This document shows positions 16,416-27,059 of a stretch of 33,606 nt of DNA, piece by piece. The stretch is from JBBQZP01 sp038207585. Its GTDB lineage: Bacteria > Pseudomonadota > Alphaproteobacteria > Rhodobacterales > Rhodobacteraceae. The notes under the pieces were generated by a model, which was given only the letters and a program-made list of their open reading frames with translations, did not search any database and was not told the origin of the DNA. Made by a program: the position numbers and the translations under genes. Position 1 is the first letter of the stretch. The number at the start of each line of letters is the position of its first letter. The DNA is taken from NCBI GenBank assembly GCA_038207585.1, contig JBBQZP010000037.1, positions 1 through 33,606 on the forward strand, read 5' to 3'.

Positions 16416-17867
16416 TTACTGTCCGCCCAGCGCCGACATGTCGGTGCCGTTGACCAGCATCTTGCCATCTGACGTCGCCTCAAGCTCCCACATCAGCGCG
16501 CCATTTGCCCCCACTTTGGCCATGCCGCGCGCCATGGCAAGGCCCATCCCACCTTCGCGCCCGCCGCCTTGGGGGGCCTTGTTGAACGCCTCGACCAACG
16601 CATCTGTCCCTGTCAGCGTAACGGTGGCCTTGCCGGTAGGGGTGCCCGCAGGCCCGGCCAGAAGCGACCCTTCATAGCGCAGATCGTAGATCGGTGCGGT
16701 GATATTGCCGGGAGCGATTTCGATCTTCACATCGCCTCCGGGCAGGAAGGCTTTCAGGAACTGATCGGCCATCGTGTCGGGCACCGGGGTCGGCTGGGTC
16801 AGATCGAAGGCGTCGATGAACATCCGCGCAGGCGCGGCAGCATCGAATTGCGAGACGGTGAACTTGATCGAACCTTCGCCCGGCACCATGTCTTTTGCCC
16901 AGTCGGGCACCAGATCTTGGGGCAGGGACAGGCCGGAAAAGCTGATGCCTTCGCTGAACAGACCGTCATTGACGATGCCGTTCCAAGACAGACTGATCCC
17001 GATCGTGCCGATGCCGATTTCACCAACGGGCGAGGCGACCTTGATGTCACGGATTGTTCCTGTGCCGGAATAGTTCTGGAAATACGGCACGCCCTGCGCC
17101 AGAACCTCTTTCAACCCGGCTTGATCGGACTTGATGGCGGCTTCTGATGGGTGTGCGACGAACCACGCGATCAGTTTGTAGAACGCATCGGGGCGAAACC
17201 CTTTGGCCGTGCTGTCGATGACATATTCCCCGGTCGTGATATCCAGCATCTGTGGGGTCGTATCGGGGTTGGTTGAGGGGATGGGCGTCTTGATATGATA
17301 GCCGCTCAGCACCGCCTGCGACGTGCTGTCAATGCCGCCCCCTGCCGCCGCAGTGCCGCTGGTCTGATAGCGCACGGCATCGGCGGCAGTTGTTGTCGTG
17401 ACCATTGTTCCATTCGGATCACGCATGGTCTGCGTGCCCGTCAACTCCGTAGACTCGACGGACGACGATACGAATCCTTGCAGGCTTTCGTCGAAAATCC
17501 CGTTCCAGCGCAGGGCATTGGCCTGCTGGGTATACTCAAAATCTGCCCCCGCCTTGATCGAAAGGGCAAAGGCCTGATCCGCCGATACGCCCCACAGCCC
17601 GCCGCCCTGTTCGGTGAGCGTCATCTCAAGCGGGGTCATGTTCGCCTTGAAGCCCGGATCGGCCAACTTGGCAAACAGTGGGTTCGCATCCAGCGTCACG
17701 TCATATGAAGCGCCTGCGGGTTCCACCTTCACCACCCCCGCCTCCTGCCCCAGATAGGTGCGGAACGTCGCTTCCAGCCGGGCGGCACCTTCAGGCGTTG
17801 CGGTTTCGGCCAAAGCCGTGCTTGCGGCAAGGCTGAAGGCGGCAGTCAGGGCGAAGCGAATCGTCAT
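16416..17867 (-). CDS. Periplasmic DUF2125-like protein
   Basis: 483-aa exported protein. The start at 17867 is chosen because it gives a clean signal peptide (MTIRFALTAAFSLAASTALA, cleavage before ETATPEG) and has CGAGG upstream; an in-frame ATG 18 codons earlier does not. The mature part is rich in beta-strand-like, Gly- and Thr-rich sequence (KAGADFEYTQQANALRWNG, later GDVKIEIAPGNITAPIYDL), as in the alphaproteobacterial DUF2125 family of large periplasmic proteins related in build to AsmA-type proteins. No catalytic motif is visible. The function is unknown. It is followed at 14 bases by the acetyltransferase gene. Confidence 0.75.
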   Translation of the reverse strand: MTIRFALTAAFSLAASTALAETATPEGAARLEATFRTYLGQEAGVVKVEPAGASYDVTLDANPLFAKLADPGFKANMTPLEMTLTEQGGGLWGVSADQAFALSIKAGADFEYTQQANALRWNGIFDESLQGFVSSSVESTELTGTQTMRDPNGTMVTTTTAADAVRYQTSGTAAAGGGIDSTSQAVLSGYHIKTPIPSTNPDTTPQMLDITTGEYVIDSTAKGFRPDAFYKLIAWFVAHPSEAAIKSDQAGLKEVLAQGVPYFQNYSGTGTIRDIKVASPVGEIGIGTIGISLSWNGIVNDGLFSEGISFSGLSLPQDLVPDWAKDMVPGEGSIKFTVSQFDAAAPARMFIDAFDLTQPTPVPDTMADQFLKAFLPGGDVKIEIAPGNITAPIYDLRYEGSLLAGPAGTPTGKATVTLTGTDALVEAFNKAPQGGGREGGMGLAMARGMAKVGANGALMWELEATSDGKMLVNGTDMSALGGQ

Positions 17868-18053
17868 CGGGATACCTCGGAAAGACAAGCGGGTTTCAGA
17901 ATGCCGCAGGGGCGGGATCATACGGCCAAAGTTGCCTCGGCATAGTTCGAAAATACCTGCACTATCAGCACCTTGATCTTTGGCAACTTGGGACGGAAGC
18001 TAAGCTCCCGCAAGAACAGGGGCAAGATGCCGCGAAACCCTGAAGAAGACAAC

Positions 18054-18076
18054 AAAAAAGCCCGCCAAAACGGGCC
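18054..18076 (-). terminator. Rho-independent terminator
   Basis: On the minus strand GCCCG, loop TTTTGG, CGGGC is followed by six T and then G, a standard intrinsic terminator. It lies about 400 bases beyond the stop of the MYG1 gene and about 190 bases before the DUF2125-like gene. It may end the MYG1 transcript or an unrecognised short transcript in between. A minus-strand frame at 17918-18238 runs through it and is therefore doubted. Confidence 0.7.
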
Positions 18077-18173
18077 GGGGTGTTTGAAAGCCTTGGTCTG
18101 AATCAGATCTGCAAATTCATCACGAAAGCCAAGTTCACGTCCATTCAGATAGCCGCGCAGGGTCGGCAGCACA

Positions 18174-18388
18174 GCATGGGTGACCCGGACGGCGCCGTGG
18201 AGGTTGTTCTTGGAAAGGGCTTGCAGCTGACGGATCAAGCCTTTCTAAAATTCGCAGCGCAAACACGCGAAGAACAGGATGCTGTCACCGACAGAATTCG
18301 AACAGCAGCAGAAACTGAAGCTGCAAGACCTCTAGGAAATCAGGGTTATTCACTGCGTCTTGACGTCAGATTCAGGATACGGTGGTGA
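18174..18388 (+). CDS. Doubtful small ORF or gene fragment, 71 aa
   Basis: This plus-strand frame begins MGDPDGAVEVVLGKGLQLTD and continues FLKFAAQTREEQDAVTDRIR with further alanine- and glutamate-rich helix-like sequence, which reads as protein. No family is recognised, the ribosome binding site is poor, and the frame extends upstream to 18080 without a better start. It may be the remnant of a longer gene. The rest of 17868-18468 holds nothing else I can support except the terminator. Confidence 0.25.
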
Positions 18389-18468
18389 ACACGGATGTTG
18401 AGATGGGTATTCCCCCCGGCCGGGCTTCTGAACAATTCAGGGTCCATCGGCACCGGCATATCCCGACG

Positions 18469-19395
18469 CTATCCAGCCAAAGCTTCCGATACCGCGAAAT
18501 CGGCCATGGCCAAAGCTGTCTCACGGCTGGCAGCCACGGCAATGAACCGGCCATTATGACAGAACTTTGCGCCCTTGACGCCGCTGGCCGCTTCAAGCGC
18601 CGCGTCGGTCAATCCGGCCCACCCCGCAGGCAGATCGGCGCGGTTGTCGAATGTGTCGTCGCCCAACCGGATCGTGGTCAGCGCCCAATCGGTGCCGCGC
18701 GGATGGATCACGAACAGCAGATGGTCAGCGCCGGCCTGCTCGACACCCGCGCGAAACGGCATGCCCATCGGCAACTCAAGAACGCGCCCCTCACCAGCGG
18801 CCTTGATGGCCGTAAGCACCATCGCCTCGGCCCGCAATGTCGCGGCTTTGCGGTTGATCTGCGCCTCGACAAACGCTCGGGCAACGGACAAAGCCGCTGT
18901 GAAGGCGCGGTCATCGGCGCCCTCCTCATGGTTGTCGAACACAGGCTTCAGACTTTCGAGCAGCACAGGCAATGTCAGACCCGCGAACAGCGGGCCCGCC
19001 TCGGCAGCATTCACAGCGCCATTGTCCAGCAGATCGACCGGCAGGACAAAACTGCGGTCGAATGCGGCATGGATCGCCTCGACATCACGCTTCGGCACAT
19101 CCATCGCGCGCAGGTAGTCGCGGCCATATTGTGCCCAGATCAACCCGAAAGAGCTGTAGGGTTGACCATCGTTGCGCAGCGGGTTGGGCCTCTGGTGATG
19201 GTCGAAAATCTGCGCGGCTGCGTCAAACCGGCCCCCGACATCATAGATGATCCGATCCGGCGCAGGCGTGATCCAGATCTTGTCGCGGGTGCGCCGCAGC
19301 TTGGCATCAGGAAAAAGCCGCGTCAGGATGACTGAGGACAGCAGCTCATCCGCGTGAAATCCGCCGGAATGGGTGACGAGGTGGGCGATGGTCAT
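18469..19395 (-). CDS. MYG1/UPF0160-family metal-dependent hydrolase
   Basis: 308-aa member of the MYG1 (GAMM1) family, relatives of DHH phosphoesterases. Eukaryotic MYG1 is reported as a 3'-5' RNA exonuclease; bacterial members are little studied. The start at 19395 gives the typical N-terminus MTIAHLVTHSGGFHADELLS with the HxGxFHADE metal-binding motif. FDHHQRP near 70 is the DHH-like motif, DLLDNG near 121 supplies a further Asp, and GAKFCHNGRFIAVA lies near the C-terminus. The length is normal for the family. An in-frame ATG well upstream (19560) would add 55 residues not found in relatives. No operon partner is obvious; the NDUFS4-like gene lies upstream on the same strand. Confidence 0.9.
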   Translation of the reverse strand: MTIAHLVTHSGGFHADELLSSVILTRLFPDAKLRRTRDKIWITPAPDRIIYDVGGRFDAAAQIFDHHQRPNPLRNDGQPYSSFGLIWAQYGRDYLRAMDVPKRDVEAIHAAFDRSFVLPVDLLDNGAVNAAEAGPLFAGLTLPVLLESLKPVFDNHEEGADDRAFTAALSVARAFVEAQINRKAATLRAEAMVLTAIKAAGEGRVLELPMGMPFRAGVEQAGADHLLFVIHPRGTDWALTTIRLGDDTFDNRADLPAGWAGLTDAALEAASGVKGAKFCHNGRFIAVAASRETALAMADFAVSEALAG

Positions 19396-19584
19396 CGAAT
19401 GGGCTCCGGCTAGGCTTGAAATGAAAGCGGCGACCTGTCGGGTCGCCTTTTGGGTCATCAGGTGGGGATATGGGTCAAACCTTGCGGCGCGCCGGGTGCT
19501 AATCCCAGCATTCAGGCGGGCCCTCCGATTCGCGGGATCCTTACCCCGATTTCGCGGCAACCTTGCCCGGATTTACAAGGAGCG

Positions 19585-19896
19585 TCAGTGTGTCCACGCA
19601 CCCTTGCGGTGGGTCGCGAAATTGTCGCCATAGCCACCGGGCCGGATGTTGGCCTTGCGGATGTTGGGTTCGGCCACATCATAGTCGATGCCGCGATCCC
19701 TGGCGTATTCCTCCGCCTCGGCGCGCGTGTCGAACCGCAGCCGGACCTGACTTTCCATATCGGTGCTTGAGGTCCAGCCCATCAGCGGATCAACCTCGCG
19801 CGCTGAATCGGGCGCATAATCCAGCACCCAGCCTTTGGTGTTGGCGGTTCCCGATTGCATGGCGGTGCGGGTGGGTTGGTAGATGCGGGCGCGCAT
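19585..19896 (-). CDS. Complex I accessory subunit, NDUFS4 (18 kDa)-like
   Basis: 103-aa protein of the ETC complex I subunit conserved region family, related to mitochondrial NDUFS4, which occurs in alphaproteobacteria and supports NADH:quinone oxidoreductase assembly. The start at 19896 follows AGGAG and gives MRARIYQPTRTAMQSGTANT. The characteristic elements are GWVLDYAPDSAREVDPLMGW, then STDMESQVRLRFDTRAEAEE, and the C-terminal KANIRPGGYGDNFATHRKGAW. There is no membrane segment or signal peptide. It is encoded away from any nuo operon in this window, which is usual. Confidence 0.92.
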   Translation of the reverse strand: MRARIYQPTRTAMQSGTANTKGWVLDYAPDSAREVDPLMGWTSSTDMESQVRLRFDTRAEAEEYARDRGIDYDVAEPNIRKANIRPGGYGDNFATHRKGAWTH

Positions 19897-20241
19897 GTGA
19901 AGTCTCCTGCTGGACGGTGCTGTTATCACCCGGACGGATGCCCCGTGCAAGCCCCGCCCCGCGCATCCTCGCCCGGATCATTTCCCCGCAAGGGGTGCTG
20001 TCGGCCGCATACAGGGAGTTGGGTGGGGTGTGTGGTGCAAACGGCCGACAGCTTAGGTCTGCTTGCCACGTCACTCTGCCGCGTGGTGAATCAAAAAACA
20101 ACCAAAAGATGCATTTCAATTCGGCTTTTCCCGTAAAATTGCATCTGTTTTCTTCACACCTGCTTCACCTTGGTTAAGATCGGCCCCACCACCCCTTGAA
20201 CCAGAACAAAAACGGATCAAATTGGGGGTCAAGGGAATCAG
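19897..20241. promoter_or_regulatory. Divergent intergenic region before uvrB
   Basis: 345 bases between the NDUFS4-like gene (minus) and uvrB (plus) must hold both promoters. The last 130 bases before uvrB are AT-rich. AAGGGA lies just ahead of the uvrB ATG. I looked for the alphaproteobacterial LexA box (GTTC, seven bases, GTTC) and did not find a convincing copy; GAACCAGAAC near 20200 has the wrong spacing. Confidence 0.4.
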
Positions 20242-22422
<2,181 letters not shown>

Positions 22423-22432
22423 AAGACGCAGC

Positions 22433-22510
22433 CTATTGAATGATCGTCAAATTCGGCCAACCACAGGCGGCAAGAGACAGCAGACCGGACAGCAAAATGA
22501 ATAGGCGCAT
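22433..22510 (-). CDS. Very small lipoprotein, 25 aa
   Basis: A 26-codon frame encoding MRLFILLSGLLSLAACGWPN followed by LTIIQ. It has a lipoprotein signal with lipobox LAAC and only eight residues before the stop after the modified Cys. AGGGGAA lies nine bases before the ATG at 22510, a good ribosome binding site. It converges on the uvrB 3' end and lies between uvrB and the esterase gene. Such minimal lipoproteins are easily missed in annotation. A function is not known. Confidence 0.55.
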   Translation of the reverse strand: MRLFILLSGLLSLAACGWPNLTIIQ

Positions 22511-22680
22511 GGTGTTCCCCTTGGTTCAGAACCGAGTGGCGCTAGTCTAGAGGCTGTGGCGAATTTGCGCAGTAAGGAAAGCCTGACCCTGGGTCCAAGA
22601 ACGAACACGCAGACGTCATTGCACGGTCGGTGGAAGTTGGTACAGGGTATGGATGTCGGGCCGTGGAAGGGACATTCTTG

Positions 22681-23463
22681 ATGCGCTTTTTTCTGATTGC
22701 AGCCCTGATCAGCCTGCTGCCCATCGCAGCCCGTGCCTGCGATGCGACCAGCGATTGCGCGGTTCCGGGCGGCAGCTACCGCATCAGTCTGCCCGCGCCA
22801 GCCACAAAACCCGCAGGGGTGATCGTCTTTGCACATGGTTATCGGGGGTCAGCGGCGGGGATCATGAAGAACACCTCGCTTCTGAAAATGGCGTCAGATC
22901 GCGGGCTGGCGCTGATTGCGCTTCAGGCGGGGGACGAGGATTGGGATATTCCGGACGCGCCCGGCGGCAACCCGCAGCGTGACGAGTTGGCCTATCTGGA
23001 CAGCGTTGTTGCGGATGCTGTGGAAAGGTTCGATCTTGACCGGAACAACGTGGTCATCTCGGGCTTTTCGGCGGGTGGAATGTTCGTCTGGAACGTGATC
23101 TGCGACCGGGGAGATGCCTATGCGGGTTACATCGCCTATTCCGGCACCTTCTGGAAAGGTCCGCCCGCAGCCTGCCCCTCGCCCGCGCAAAACATCGTTC
23201 ATGTGCATGGCACGCGGGACCACACCGTGCCGATGGCAGGCAGGCCGATTGCCGATACGCGGCAAGGCGATGTCATGCAGGTTATGCAGATGTACAAGGC
23301 TGACATGGCTCTGTCAGACGACGGCGCGTTCAGATTGGATGACATGGCGTGCAGCGGTTCCGTCAACCCGACCGGAAAGCGGCTTGATCTTTGCCTTTTT
23401 GACGGGGATCATTCCTTTACCGCCGCCCGGTTCGGCGCGGCTTACGATCTGCTGATGAAATGA
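22681..23463 (+). CDS. Secreted PHB-depolymerase/feruloyl-esterase-like alpha/beta hydrolase
   Basis: 260-aa exported esterase of the LpqC/poly(3-hydroxybutyrate)-depolymerase group. The start at 22681, preceded by GGAAGGGA, gives the signal peptide MRFFLIAALISLLPIAARA; an ATG-like start 17 codons earlier would spoil it. The oxyanion region IVFAHGYRGSAAG lies near 50-62, the nucleophile Ser in GFSAGGMFVW near 128-137, the Asp in HGTRDHTVP near 177, and the His in FDGDHSFTA near 241. Several Cys residues suggest disulphides in the periplasm. The substrate is unknown. Such enzymes cleave short polyesters or aromatic esters. The following small membrane-protein gene begins four bases after its stop. 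Confidence 0.85.
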   Translation: MRFFLIAALISLLPIAARACDATSDCAVPGGSYRISLPAPATKPAGVIVFAHGYRGSAAGIMKNTSLLKMASDRGLALIALQAGDEDWDIPDAPGGNPQRDELAYLDSVVADAVERFDLDRNNVVISGFSAGGMFVWNVICDRGDAYAGYIAYSGTFWKGPPAACPSPAQNIVHVHGTRDHTVPMAGRPIADTRQGDVMQVMQMYKADMALSDDGAFRLDDMACSGSVNPTGKRLDLCLFDGDHSFTAARFGAAYDLLMK

Positions 23464-23467
23464 GCGT

Positions 23468-23656
23468 ATGAAACAAATCCTTGACCCTGATCATCCGTTC
23501 TTCGCCCCCCTCTGGCGCAGATGGGCAACGACGCTGTTCCCGATTGCGTGGGGCGGGGTAGAGATCTGGTGGGGCAACCCCGGCTGGGGAAGCCTGTTCA
23601 TTGCGGCCGGCGTTTATGCGGGCTTCGTGCTGCTGTGGCAACGCCCTAACAGCTGA
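23468..23656 (+). CDS. Small membrane protein, 62 aa
   Basis: The ATG is four bases after the esterase stop, so the two are probably translationally coupled. The product MKQILDPDHPFFAPLWRRWA has a soluble start followed by two hydrophobic segments (TTLFPIAWGGVEIWWG and GSLFIAAGVYAGFVLLW). It is a predicted two-helix inner-membrane protein of a kind common in Rhodobacterales. The function is unknown. Its end overlaps the convergent lipoprotein gene by 11 bases. Confidence 0.65.
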   Translation: MKQILDPDHPFFAPLWRRWATTLFPIAWGGVEIWWGNPGWGSLFIAAGVYAGFVLLWQRPNS

Positions 23657-23933
23657 TCCGGCCCCGCATCTCGCCGCTGTCGCCAACAAGCGACGACTCG
23701 GTAAGTTTGCACCCCGTCACCTCGGGAATCAGCGCGATCATCTCGGCACGGATCCCCTGATGCTCGCCCGGGCTGGCCCAGCCAAGGCGGATCACCTCAA
23801 CCGCGCGGTCTTTCTTGAAGACGACATAGGTCCGCCCGTCGCGTACCACCTGGGTGCGTTCGGCGCCGAACATAAGCGGCGTCGGCTGCGCACCGCAGGC
23901 GGCCAGAACAAGAAGCAGGATCATATGTTTCAT
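23646..23933 (-). CDS. Putative lipoprotein, 95 aa
   Basis: The start at 23933 gives MKHMILLLVLAACGAQPTPL, a short lipoprotein signal with lipobox LAAC and modified Cys at residue 13. An ATG three codons later is also possible, and the ribosome binding site is weak. The mature part (ERTQVVRDGRTYVVFKKDRA then EVIRLGWASPGEHQGIRAEM) resembles a small conserved Rhodobacterales periplasmic domain and ends with a pair of Cys-containing segments (TGCKLTES, GRISC) that may form a disulphide. The function is unknown. Confidence 0.65.
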   Translation of the reverse strand: MKHMILLLVLAACGAQPTPLMFGAERTQVVRDGRTYVVFKKDRAVEVIRLGWASPGEHQGIRAEMIALIPEVTGCKLTESSLVGDSGEMRGRISC

Positions 23934-24039
23934 GCCGTCAGACTGCCCCAAGGCCGGTTAAGACAAGGTTAACGCAGACCAAGGGAACCGGCAGCAGGCG
24001 TTGCGCGTTAGGCTGCGAACCCATGACCGGAGACTTGCC

Positions 24040-24180
24040 ATGACACGCCTTTCCCTGCTGCCGCTGCTCGCCCTGATCGCCCTTGCTGCTTGCCAGACCG
24101 TCGAAGGCGCCGGGCGTGACCTGTCAACCGCTGGCGATGCAATCGCGTCGGAATCGCAAGACGCGCAGGCCGGCTACTAA
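24040..24180 (+). CDS. Entericidin-family lipoprotein, 46 aa
   Basis: A 46-residue protein starting MTRLSLLPLLALIALAACQT, with lipobox LAAC followed by the typical entericidin segment TVEGAGRDLSTAGDAIASES. Entericidins (EcnA/EcnB) are small membrane lipoproteins; in enterobacteria they were proposed as an antidote/toxin pair, and single copies like this are common in alphaproteobacteria. GGAG lies eight bases before the ATG. Only one copy is present here, so a pair is not supported. It is followed by the tRNA-Gly on the opposite strand. Confidence 0.85.
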   Translation: MTRLSLLPLLALIALAACQTVEGAGRDLSTAGDAIASESQDAQAGY

Positions 24181-24219
24181 GCTGGCCGCACAGCGCTGAT
24201 GCAAGCGATGTTTTTAAGG

Positions 24220-24293
24220 TGGAGCGGGCGGCGGGAATCGAACCCGCGTCTTTAGCTTGGAAGGCTAAGGTCTTACCATTACACAACGCCCGC
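24220..24293 (-). tRNA. tRNA-Gly(UCC)
   Basis: The minus strand forms a full cloverleaf: acceptor GCGGGCG paired with CGCCCGC, D arm TTGTGTAATGGTAAGACC, anticodon stem TTAGC/GCTAA with loop CTTCCAA giving anticodon TCC, and T arm with GGTTCGATTCC. Discriminator T and an encoded CCA end at 24220. It would read GGA and GGG glycine codons. The gene is complete and stands alone. Confidence 0.96.
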
Positions 24294-24526
24294 AACCTGT
24301 GTCGTTCCTATTTCAGCGGCCTTTCCGGGTCAAGCCAAGGCTGCCCGGAATGCATTACTAAAAGCAGTTTCCTAAATGGCCACCGTATTGGACTTCTGCT
24401 GCGCAACTGTTGTCGGCCGACCACCCACACCCGGTCCGTCGATTGCCGGAACGTTTAACGACCCTTATCACGGGCGTTCCTTTCGAACGGGCAAAGCGGT
24501 CATGCGGTGCACGCTACTGCAGCATC

Positions 24527-25399
24527 TCAGCTGCCAAGAACCTCTGTCAGCAGGGCGTTCGGGTATCTTCGCGCTTGGGTGACAGCAAAAAAGACTTCAC
24601 TGATGCCGACCAGCCGGGCCGCCTCGATCAACGCGCCCGATTGCAACTCGTCACGCACGACAATGGCCGGAATCACCGCCAGACCCGCATCTGCCCGCGC
24701 CAGAAGCCGGATCATCGCCATGTCGTCAACCTCGGCGGCAAGAATCGGCGTGACTTCCAACCGGGCCGCCAGCGCGTCGAACGCACTGCGCAGGCTGGTT
24801 TCTCGGGTCGGCACGATGAGCGGATGGTTGGCCAGCAGGTCCCGCAGTGGCGTGGCCACAGGTCCAAGGCGCGCAGGTGTTCCGATCAGGCTGATCGGCT
24901 GTTCGTCAATCCTGTGTATCAGCCAGGGGCTGGCCGCATCACGGGCGGGGGCAAGGTTGGTCAGCATCACGTCCAGTGCCAAAGCCTCAAGCCCGCGCAG
25001 CAGTTCATCCTGCGAGCCGGACCGCAAGACGACCTCTACATCTGACCGCCCGATCAGGGGCCGCAGAAACTGCATCTGAAAGTTGCGCGACAAGGTTGCC
25101 AGCGCGCCCACGCGCAGCGCCCGGCGCGCCCGGCCAGTTTCGCGCAGAGTGGCGGTCAGATCGTCAACGGTGCGAAAGATTGCCTCGGCGTGATCCAGCG
25201 CGATCCGACCGGCCTCGGTCAGGACAAGCCCCCTGCCCCGGCGGTCGAAAAGATCCTGCCCCAGCGATGCTTCAAGCGCGCGCAATTGGGTCGACAGCGC
25301 AGATTGCGACAGGTTCAGCCCCCGGGCAGCCCCGGTCAGCGTGCCGTCGGTGGCAATAGCCCGAAACAGGCGCAGGTGATGCAGGTTGAGTTGCGACAT
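24527..25399 (-). CDS. LysR-family regulator divergent from dabBA
   Basis: 290-aa LysR-type transcription factor. The start at 25399 gives the usual N-terminus MSQLNLHHLRLFRAIATDGT, and the winged helix-turn-helix LTGAARGLNLSQSALSTQLR with ALEASLGQDLFDRRGRGLVL spans about 20-60. The C-terminal half is a periplasmic-binding-type effector domain (LRVGALATLSRNFQMQFLRP to the end). The N-terminal region resembles the NhaR subgroup. It is transcribed away from dabB with 100 bases between the starts, the classic layout for a LysR protein controlling its divergent neighbour and itself. Control of bicarbonate uptake is therefore inferred. The effector is unknown. Confidence 0.88.
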   Translation of the reverse strand: MSQLNLHHLRLFRAIATDGTLTGAARGLNLSQSALSTQLRALEASLGQDLFDRRGRGLVLTEAGRIALDHAEAIFRTVDDLTATLRETGRARRALRVGALATLSRNFQMQFLRPLIGRSDVEVVLRSGSQDELLRGLEALALDVMLTNLAPARDAASPWLIHRIDEQPISLIGTPARLGPVATPLRDLLANHPLIVPTRETSLRSAFDALAARLEVTPILAAEVDDMAMIRLLARADAGLAVIPAIVVRDELQSGALIEAARLVGISEVFFAVTQARRYPNALLTEVLGS

Positions 25400-25499
25400 G
25401 GTTCTATCATAGCGAACGTTATCGTTTAATATATGTATTTTTATAAAAGTCTGGCAAGCGATAGATGACCGGGAATGCGTCCAACCCCCGGAGCCTTCC
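25400..25499. promoter_or_regulatory. Divergent promoter region of lysR and dabBA
   Basis: This 100-base AT-rich gap holds both promoters. AACG, four bases, CGTT at 25415-25426 is a small perfect dyad within a region of LysR-type dyad character (TATCATAGCGAACGTTATCG), a candidate binding site for the regulator. TTTAATATATG and TATAAA just downstream are possible -10 elements. GGAG lies nine bases before the dabB ATG. The assignments are tentative. Confidence 0.45.
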
Positions 25500-27044
25500 A
25501 TGACAAGTCTTCCCCTGATCATCCTTGCACCATTTGTGCTGTTTGCAGCCGCACTTGCGTTCGTAGCACACCCTGGCCGCCGACCCGGTCGCCTGCCAGC
25601 GCTGGCCGAGGCCGCGACGCTGGCTGCAATGATCCTTGGCCTTGCCGCCGTCGCACAGCTTTATGTGGCGGGGCCGCAGGTCATGATGCTTGGCGATGTA
25701 GCACTAATCCGGCTGGACGGGGTCAGCGTGACGATGGCATTGCTGGTGGCGTTTGTCGGTTGGGTCGTAGTGCGGTATTCGCGTCGCTATCTGGACGGCG
25801 AGCCGCGCGAGGGCCGGTTCCACGGCCTGACGCTGACCACAATTGCGGTGGTGCTGCTGCTGGTGCAGGCCGCAAGCCTGCCGGTGCTGGTGGCCTGCTT
25901 TGTGGCAACGGGCGTGGTGCTGCGGCAACTCCTTCTGTTTTACCCCGCACGGGCCGAGGCGCAGCGCGCAGCGACCAAGTTCATCCGGGTCTGGGGCGCA
26001 GGTGACGTGGTGCTGATCCTTGCTTCGGTGTTGCTGTGGCACAGTTTCGGCACACTCAACATCGCAGACCTGAACTCGCCAAATAGCTTTCCGGTGCAGG
26101 CGCAGGTGGCCGTCGGGCTATTGGTGCTTGTGGCGGCGCTGAAGACGGCAGCTTTTCCGCTCCACGGCTGGCTGACCGAGGTGATGGAGGCGCCGACCCC
26201 GGTGTCTGCCCTTTTGCATGCGGGCATCATCAATTCGGGCGGGGTCTTGCTGATCACGCTGGCGGGTCTGGTGCAAAACAGCCCCGGCGCAATGGCGGCG
26301 CTGGTCATCATCGGCGGGTTCACGGCGTTGTTCGGAGCACTGGTGATGCTGACGCAAAGTGCGGTCAAAACCGCGCTGGCGTGGTCTACCGTGGCACAGA
26401 TGGGCTTTATGTTGCTGCAATGCGGGCTTGGTCTTTGGGCTCTGGCGCTTTTGCACATCGTCGCCCACTCGCTTTACAAGGCGCATGCCTTCCTGTCGTC
26501 GGGCGGTGCGGTGCGGTCGGTCAATGCCATCCGCAAGCCCGGCCCGGTTGCCGTGCCGGGGCTTGGGGCGGTGGCCCGGTCCTTTGCGCTGGCGTTGGTG
26601 CTTTACGGCACGGTGGCGGCGGGGTTCACTGGTTTTATCGGGGAAAAGTCGCCACAGGCGCTTGCGCTTGGGGCCATGCTGATCTTCGGTGTGTCCTACC
26701 TGATTGCACAAGGGTTGGCCGACACTGCCCCCGGCGCGCTGACGCAGCGCACGGTTGCCGCCTCAACGGGTGCAGCACTGGCCTATTTCGGGTTTCAGGT
26801 GGTGGCGCAGACTGTCTGGGGCCCGACCCTGCCCGCAGCACCTATAGCCGGGCCGCTGGAATGGGCGCTGATCGTGCTGGCGGTGTTGACCTTTGGTCTT
26901 GTGGCCTTTGCCCAAGCGCTGTTCCCGCTTTGGGCGCAGCACCCTGCAACCGCCGGTCTGCGGGTGCATCTGGCCAATGGCCTTTACCTGAACGCCCTGC
27001 TGGACCGCCTTACCGGCGGCTTCCGGACCCCCTCAAAATCCTGA
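25500..27044 (+). CDS. dabB: DabB, membrane subunit of the DAB inorganic-carbon transporter
   Basis: 514-aa NuoL/MrpA-like membrane protein with about a dozen hydrophobic helices (proton_antipo_M domain). LKTAAFPLHGWLTEVMEAPT followed by PVSALLHAGIINSGG (about 205-245) is the signature of the proton-conducting core with the conserved helix Lys. SAVKTALAWSTVAQMGFM and HIVAHSLYKAHAFLSSG follow near 288-340 and contain the further channel Lys and His residues. In DAB complexes this subunit carries cations, probably protons, to power DabA. It is first in a two-gene operon, 15 bases before dabA. Taken alone it could be mistaken for NADH-quinone oxidoreductase subunit 5; the adjoining DabA decides the call. 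Confidence 0.92.
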   Translation: MTSLPLIILAPFVLFAAALAFVAHPGRRPGRLPALAEAATLAAMILGLAAVAQLYVAGPQVMMLGDVALIRLDGVSVTMALLVAFVGWVVVRYSRRYLDGEPREGRFHGLTLTTIAVVLLLVQAASLPVLVACFVATGVVLRQLLLFYPARAEAQRAATKFIRVWGAGDVVLILASVLLWHSFGTLNIADLNSPNSFPVQAQVAVGLLVLVAALKTAAFPLHGWLTEVMEAPTPVSALLHAGIINSGGVLLITLAGLVQNSPGAMAALVIIGGFTALFGALVMLTQSAVKTALAWSTVAQMGFMLLQCGLGLWALALLHIVAHSLYKAHAFLSSGGAVRSVNAIRKPGPVAVPGLGAVARSFALALVLYGTVAAGFTGFIGEKSPQALALGAMLIFGVSYLIAQGLADTAPGALTQRTVAASTGAALAYFGFQVVAQTVWGPTLPAAPIAGPLEWALIVLAVLTFGLVAFAQALFPLWAQHPATAGLRVHLANGLYLNALLDRLTGGFRTPSKS

Positions 27045-27059
27045 TCGGGAGAAGACCTC

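Noticed and set aside
17918..18238. 106-residue minus-strand frame
   Set aside because: It runs through an intrinsic terminator on its own strand and has no family or ribosome binding site.
20190..20215. Possible LexA box before uvrB
   Set aside because: GAACCAGAAC has a two-base gap, while the alphaproteobacterial box needs seven.
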